From an uncultured Saprospiraceae bacterium (GTDB taxonomy: Bacteria > Bacteroidota > Bacteroidia > Chitinophagales > Saprospiraceae), in assembly GCA_937959095.1 (NCBI GenBank), contig CALGLY010000265.1:1-10531 (forward strand): 10,531 nt of DNA, written 5' to 3'. The position numbers and the translations under genes were made by a program. This document shows, in pieces, positions 7,274 through 10,531 of this stretch (positions are counted from its first letter, which is position 1; the number at the start of each line of letters is the position of its first letter). The notes beneath the pieces were generated by a model. The model made no database searches, was not told the origin of the DNA, and saw nothing but the letters and a program-made list of their open reading frames with translations.

Positions 7274-7434
7274 TTAGGAAGTTACATTAGACTGTATTCT
7301 GAGTGATTTAGGCAATTTATTATTGGGCGTTGCCTTCAGTAAAGCATGAAAAAGCTGCTTTTGATACTATTTTTTAACAAAAAGTAGATTAAAAGATCTT
7401 TTAGCTGCTTACAGAATAATTTAGAATAAGTCTA
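7274..7434. other. 161-bp intergenic region between fcl and the barrel gene
   Basis: This gap holds no open reading frame. It contains a perfect 14-bp palindrome TAAAAGATCTTTTA (7390-7403), an AAAAGC-T-GCTTTT inverted repeat (7350-7362), and two copies of AAGCAGCT on the minus strand about 50 bp apart. It may carry a promoter for the barrel and WecA-like genes: TACTTTTTG on the minus strand near 7379-7387 is close to, but not a match for, the TAnnTTTG box. No convincing intrinsic terminator after fcl was seen. Confidence 0.5.
7390..7403. repeat. 14-bp perfect palindrome in the fcl/barrel intergenic region
   Basis: TAAAAGATCTTTTA reads the same on both strands and lies about 30 bp beyond the fcl stop codon. 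It could be a dimeric regulator site upstream of the barrel gene, or chance in AT-rich DNA. It has no loop, so it is a poor terminator. Confidence 0.3.
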
Positions 7435-8376
7435 TTAATACCAACTCTTTGACTGTAAGCTTTCATAAACGGCTTTGATACCATCTTCTAAAGTTATTTT
7501 AGCTTTCCACCCCGTACTATGAAGCTTTGACACATTCATTAATTTGCGTGGAGTTCCATCTGGCTTAGTCAAATCATGTTCAATATTACCATCATAATCT
7601 ACGACTTTTTTGATCAATAGCGCTAAATCTTTAATCGCTATATCTTCCCCTACCCCAATATTAACGAAGCCTTGTTCATCATAGGTATTCATCAGATAAT
7701 AGCAAGCATCGGCGAGATCATCAACATGCAAAAACTCTCGTTTCGGTGTGCCTGTTCCCCACATCATAACGCTTGGCTTCTTCTTCTTCTTTGCTTCGTG
7801 AAATTTACGAATTAAAGCAGGTAGAACATGGGATTTTTCTAAGTCGTAATTATCATTTGGCCCATATAAATTGGTAGGCATCACCGAAATAAAATTGCAA
7901 CCATATTGTGCCCGATAGGCATCGCACATCTTAATACCTGCAATTTTAGCAATGGCATAAGGCTCATTGGTAGGCTCAAGCAAGCCTGTGAGTAGTGCGT
8001 CTTCTTGCATAGGCTGTGTAGCCATTTTTGGATAAATACAAGAAGACCCTAAGAACATGAGTTTTTTCACACCACTCTTATAGGCTGCATGAATAATATT
8101 ATTCTGAATCATCAAATTATCATAGATGAATTCAGCACGATACGTATTATTAGCAAGAATCCCGCCTACTTTTGCCGCTGCAAGAAACACATGATCTGGC
8201 TTATGTGTTTCAAAAAAAGCATGTACGGCTGCTTGGTCACGGAGGTCTAATTCGGAGGAAGTGCGAAAGAGGAAATTCTGGAAGCCCTCTTTTTCTAATT
8301 TCCTTTTAATAGCAGAGCCAACCATACCACGGTGGCCTGCTATATATATTTTCTCTTGTACTTGCATTCTACTCAT
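7435..8376 (-). CDS. fcl: GDP-L-fucose synthase (epimerase/reductase)
   Basis: A 313-residue extended short-chain dehydrogenase that converts GDP-4-keto-6-deoxymannose to GDP-L-fucose by 3,5-epimerisation and NADPH reduction, in the cytoplasm. The NADPH loop is GHRGMVG (residues 14-20). [13 protein letters not shown] (65-77) is characteristic of this enzyme. SSCIYP (111-116) carries the serine and the cysteine associated with epimerisation, and YAIAK (140-144) is the catalytic Yxxx[14 protein letters not shown] and the [12 protein letters not shown] segment complete the family pattern. Length is normal. The ATG used here overlaps the gmd stop by 8 bp (ATGAGTAG); a second ATG three codons later, one base after that stop, is an equally possible start. 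It follows gmd directly, the normal arrangement for GDP-fucose synthesis, so fucose or a derivative is a likely part of the glycan. Also called wcaG. Confidence 0.96.
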   Translation of the reverse strand: MSRMQVQEKIYIAGHRGMVGSAIKRKLEKEGFQNFLFRTSSELDLRDQAAVHAFFETHKPDHVFLAAAKVGGILANNTYRAEFIYDNLMIQNNIIHAAYKSGVKKLMFLGSSCIYPKMATQPMQEDALLTGLLEPTNEPYAIAKIAGIKMCDAYRAQYGCNFISVMPTNLYGPNDNYDLEKSHVLPALIRKFHEAKKKKKPSVMMWGTGTPKREFLHVDDLADACYYLMNTYDEQGFVNIGVGEDIAIKDLALLIKKVVDYDGNIEHDLTKPDGTPRKLMNVSKLHSTGWKAKITLEDGIKAVYESLQSKSWY

Positions 8377-9481
8377 ACTCGTTTTTCACAGCAAAGCCTG
8401 CTTCTTTCAATAATTGATCTTTTCTGAATAATTCAATATCTGAACGAACCATCTCACTACAAAGCATTTGCAAATCATATTTTGGTTCCCAATTTAGTTT
8501 AGCTTTTGCTTTACTAGGATCACCAATCAATAATTCTACTTCTGTAGGGCGGAAGTACTTCGGATCAACAGAAACTAGCTCTCGACCTTCCTCTAATAAA
8601 TAATCTGGATTGCTGCTTGATACTACAATACCTACTTCATTCACTCCCTCTCCACGAAACTCTAATTCTACGCCTATTTCTCGGAATGACATCCTTACGA
8701 AATCGCGTACGGAGGTCGTTACACCTGTTGCTATTACCCAATCTTCTGGCTCATCTTGTTGTAGAATTTTCCACATGCACTCCACATAATCCTTTGCATG
8801 CCCCCAATCGCGCTTGGCATCCATGTTTCCAAGATAGAGATTATTCTGTAAGCCAAGTCCTATCTTTGCTACAGCACGGGTAATCTTTCTTGTCACAAAG
8901 GTTTCCCCACGTAAAGGAGATTCATGGTTGAAAAGAATACCGTTGCAAGCAAACATATTGTAAGCTTCTCTATAGTTTACGGTTATCCAATACGCATACA
9001 TTTTTGCTACTGCATAAGGCGATCTCGGATAAAATGGTGTTGTCTCAGACTGGGGTACTTCTTGTACTAATCCATATAATTCGGAAGTAGATGCTTGATA
9101 GATTTTAGTCTTATCAATAAGTCCTAATATACGAATAGCTTCTAGGAGGCGAAGTGTACCTACACCGTCAATATCAGCGGCATACTCAGGTGCATCGAAA
9201 CTCACTTTTACATGACTCATTGCCCCTAAGTTATAAATTTCGTCTGGTTGTATTTCCTGAATAATCCGGATAAGATTCGTAGAATCGCTCAAGTCGCCAT
9301 AATGCAATTTGAAGCGAACATCTTTTTCATGTGGATCTTGATATAGGTGATCTATACGAGCTGTATTAAACGAAGATGCTCTTCGCTTAATGCCATGTAC
9401 TTCATATCCTTTACTTAGTAATAATTCTGCTAAGTAAGCTCCATCTTGTCCTGTAATTCCGGTGATGAGTGCTTTTTTCAT
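8369..9481 (-). CDS. gmd: GDP-mannose 4,6-dehydratase
   Basis: A 370-residue cytoplasmic short-chain dehydrogenase that makes GDP-4-keto-6-deoxy-D-mannose from GDP-mannose, the first step towards GDP-L-fucose and related 6-deoxy sugars. The nucleotide loop [11 protein letters not shown] spans residues 7-17. [16 protein letters not shown] (32-47) is the stretch around the arginine that selects NADP in Gmd. [13 protein letters not shown] (84-96) and STSELYG (131-137, with active-site Thr132 and Glu134) follow, then YAVAK (156-160) as the catalytic Tyr-Lys pair. [16 protein letters not shown] (185-200) is a further Gmd hallmark. Length fits the family. Its ATG overlaps the stop of the sugar transferase by 4 bp (ATGA), and its TAG lies inside the start of fcl, so both junctions look translationally coupled. 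All visible active-site residues are intact, so I expect a working enzyme. Confidence 0.97.
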   Translation of the reverse strand: MKKALITGITGQDGAYLAELLLSKGYEVHGIKRRASSFNTARIDHLYQDPHEKDVRFKLHYGDLSDSTNLIRIIQEIQPDEIYNLGAMSHVKVSFDAPEYAADIDGVGTLRLLEAIRILGLIDKTKIYQASTSELYGLVQEVPQSETTPFYPRSPYAVAKMYAYWITVNYREAYNMFACNGILFNHESPLRGETFVTRKITRAVAKIGLGLQNNLYLGNMDAKRDWGHAKDYVECMWKILQQDEPEDWVIATGVTTSVRDFVRMSFREIGVELEFRGEGVNEVGIVVSSSNPDYLLEEGRELVSVDPKYFRPTEVELLIGDPSKAKAKLNWEPKYDLQMLCSEMVRSDIELFRKDQLLKEAGFAVKNEYE

Positions 9482-10143
9482 TTAAACTCTTTTTTCGGTA
9501 AACCTTTGAAAATTTTATAATGCAAATCAGATGATGGAAAAATAATAGCCCAAGCAGTAAGAAAGATAATTTGAAGATCTAGCCATAATGACTTATTCTT
9601 TTGATACCAAGTTTCTATTTTACCTTTATAAGGAATTATATATTTCTCATAAAACTCTCTAGGAGGTAAGTCCGATTTGGCAATGATACTTTCTTCATCT
9701 CTAAAAACTAGAGACCCAATTCCTGTAATACCTGGAGGTGTATCGTATACTTTTTTTTTCACATCTTCAGAGTATTGATTAAAACTAACATCTACTAAGG
9801 GTCTTGCCCCCACAATACTCATAGAACCACCCAATACATTCACAATTTGAGGTAGTTCATTAATTTTCGTTTTTCTTAGAAACTTTCCTATTGGCAAAAC
9901 TCTTGGATCATTTTTAACCGTAACATCACCTGTCCCTATATTAGGGCTATTCTTTAGCATTGTAGCAAATTTCCAAATCTTAAAAGGCTTATTTTTATAG
10001 CCAATTCTTTCCTGTAAATAAAATATCTCTCCTTCTCCTGTCAATTTTAAAATTATCATGATAGGTATAAAAAGAGGCAGAAAAACGATAAGTGCTATAG
10101 TCGCTATTATTAAATCTAATAGCCTTTTAAGGATTCTATACAT
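9478..10143 (-). CDS. Bacterial sugar transferase (PglC/WcaJ-type initiating phosphoglycosyl transferase)
   Basis: I call 221 residues from the ATG at 10141-10143. A longer start at 10194 would overlap the upstream gene by 59 bp and add only a polar stretch before the usual start [11 protein letters not shown]. The family transfers a sugar-1-phosphate from a nucleotide sugar to undecaprenyl phosphate at the inner membrane. A single hydrophobic, probably re-entrant segment spans residues 9-33 and includes the LP of FLPLFIP. Then come [21 protein letters not shown] (42-62), [21 protein letters not shown] (79-99) and [12 protein letters not shown] (105-116). The enzyme has Asn95-Glu96 where the catalytic Asp-Glu pair is normally found. 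[15 protein letters not shown] (137-151) replaces the common PGITGWAQV form and marks a subgroup. It overlaps the upstream epimerase by 8 bp (ATGTATAG) and gmd by 4 bp. It is the core lipid-carrier primer of this operon unless the Asn disables it. Confidence 0.9.
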   Translation of the reverse strand: MYRILKRLLDLIIATIALIVFLPLFIPIMIILKLTGEGEIFYLQERIGYKNKPFKIWKFATMLKNSPNIGTGDVTVKNDPRVLPIGKFLRKTKINELPQIVNVLGGSMSIVGARPLVDVSFNQYSEDVKKKVYDTPPGITGIGSLVFRDEESIIAKSDLPPREFYEKYIIPYKGKIETWYQKNKSLWLDLQIIFLTAWAIIFPSSDLHYKIFKGLPKKEFK

Positions 10144-10531
10144 CGTGCTTAGGTTTTTCAAAAGCGGTTTCAAATGTTTTTTTACCTGATTCAAAAAACG
10201 CTCTGTACCAATCCATCGTAATTTTTAAACCATCTTTCCATTCTACTTTTGGCTTGTACCCCAATTGCGTCTCTGCTTTAGTAGTGTCAGGGCATCTTCT
10301 TGCTACGGAACCTGGATAAGTTGGTGCATTTACATAGGTACCTTGAAAATCAAACATTTTTCCTGTTTCCTTTATCAAGGCCTCAATCGTAATTTCTTCC
10401 ATTGTACCAATATGATACGTTTCTCCATTGGATTTTTCACTTTCCATAGCTAGTACAGTTCCTTCTACAGCATCTGTTATATAACAAAATGCACGAGTTT
10501 GGTCGTGACCATATACTTTGAATGGAGTTTC
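10136..10531 (-). CDS. NAD-dependent sugar-nucleotide epimerase/dehydratase, C-terminal part (5' end outside the window)
   Basis: The reading frame is open to the right edge, giving 131 visible residues; the in-frame ATG at 10447 is internal. The fragment starts ETPFKVYGHDQTRAFCYI and continues into TDAVEGTVLAM. This is the substrate-binding region of extended short-chain dehydrogenases such as UDP-glucose epimerases, dTDP-glucose dehydratases and UDP-glucuronate decarboxylases, where G.(D/N)Q.R.F.Y..D contacts the nucleotide. ETYHIGTMEEITI and RRCPDTTKAETQLGYKPK (near the end) are also typical, the latter aligning the C-terminal helix. The Rossmann NAD loop and YxxxK lie outside the window, so the reaction cannot be assigned. 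The stop TAG sits within the start of the sugar transferase gene, so it belongs to the same operon and probably supplies an activated sugar to that transferase. Confidence 0.88.
   Translation of the reverse strand, partial: ETPFKVYGHDQTRAFCYITDAVEGTVLAMESEKSNGETYHIGTMEEITIEALIKETGKMFDFQGTYVNAPTYPGSVARRCPDTTKAETQLGYKPKVEWKDGLKITMDWYRAFFESGKKTFETAFEKPKHDV

Noticed and set aside
7350..7362. AAAAGC-T-GCTTTT as an intrinsic terminator for fcl
   Set aside because: The one-base loop forces the central pairs open, leaving only about four A-T pairs, too weak for a terminator.
7379..7387. TACTTTTTG on the minus strand as the barrel gene promoter
   Set aside because: It has one base too many for TAnnTTTG and no matching -33 box was found, so it is not listed as a separate feature.
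8617..8883. 88-codon plus-strand reading frame
   Set aside because: It is antisense to gmd, with no domain, start signal or independent support.
10144..10194. Longer N-terminus for the sugar transferase starting at 10194
   Set aside because: It would overlap the epimerase by 59 bp and add a polar segment not expected before the membrane helix. The ATG at 10141-10143 gives the usual family start and an 8-bp overlap like that of gmd and fcl.

Overview
The window is part of a surface-polysaccharide (capsule, O-antigen or exopolysaccharide) biosynthesis locus. The organism is most likely a member of the Bacteroidota. The grounds for this are AT-rich DNA, mostly weak or absent Shine-Dalgarno sequences, a TAnnTTTG-type promoter motif, and an outer-membrane barrel resembling the Wzi/RemB proteins of that phylum. 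I cannot name a genus. Both edges cut through genes.

Layout. At the left edge a plus-strand family 2 glycosyltransferase lacks its N-terminus (1-756). Everything else is on the minus strand, so it is transcribed from right to left. In that order the genes are: the C-terminal part of an NAD-dependent sugar-nucleotide epimerase/dehydratase (10531-10136), a membrane sugar-1-phosphate transferase (10143-9478), GDP-mannose 4,6-dehydratase gmd (9481-8369), GDP-L-fucose synthase fcl (8376-7435), a 161-bp gap, a Wzi/RemB-like outer-membrane barrel (7273-5687), a WecA/TagO-like polytopic phosphotransferase (5653-4604), a 262-bp gap with a hairpin-forming inverted-repeat element (about 4437-4594), two family 2 glycosyltransferases (4341-3514 and 3452-2730), a GT4-type glycosyltransferase (2727-1654) and a SAM-dependent methyltransferase (1664-753). 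The methyltransferase ends tail to tail with the plus-strand gene; the two stop codons lie in one TTAA tetranucleotide.

How the genes fit together. gmd and fcl convert GDP-mannose to GDP-L-fucose, so fucose is a likely donor sugar. The two phosphotransferases, from unrelated superfamilies, could each load a first sugar phosphate onto undecaprenyl phosphate. The four glycosyltransferases would extend the unit, the methyltransferase may decorate it, and the barrel may hold or assemble the product at the cell surface. No flippase, polymerase, export channel or chain-length regulator lies inside the window; they are presumably outside it.

Most of this is a conventional glycan cluster, and I found no clear sign of a wholly new system. 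The least expected element is the roughly 157-bp MITE-like inverted repeat. It has arms of 32 bp (30 matching), flanking TTA triplets, and a terminator-like hairpin with T runs on both strands at its centre.
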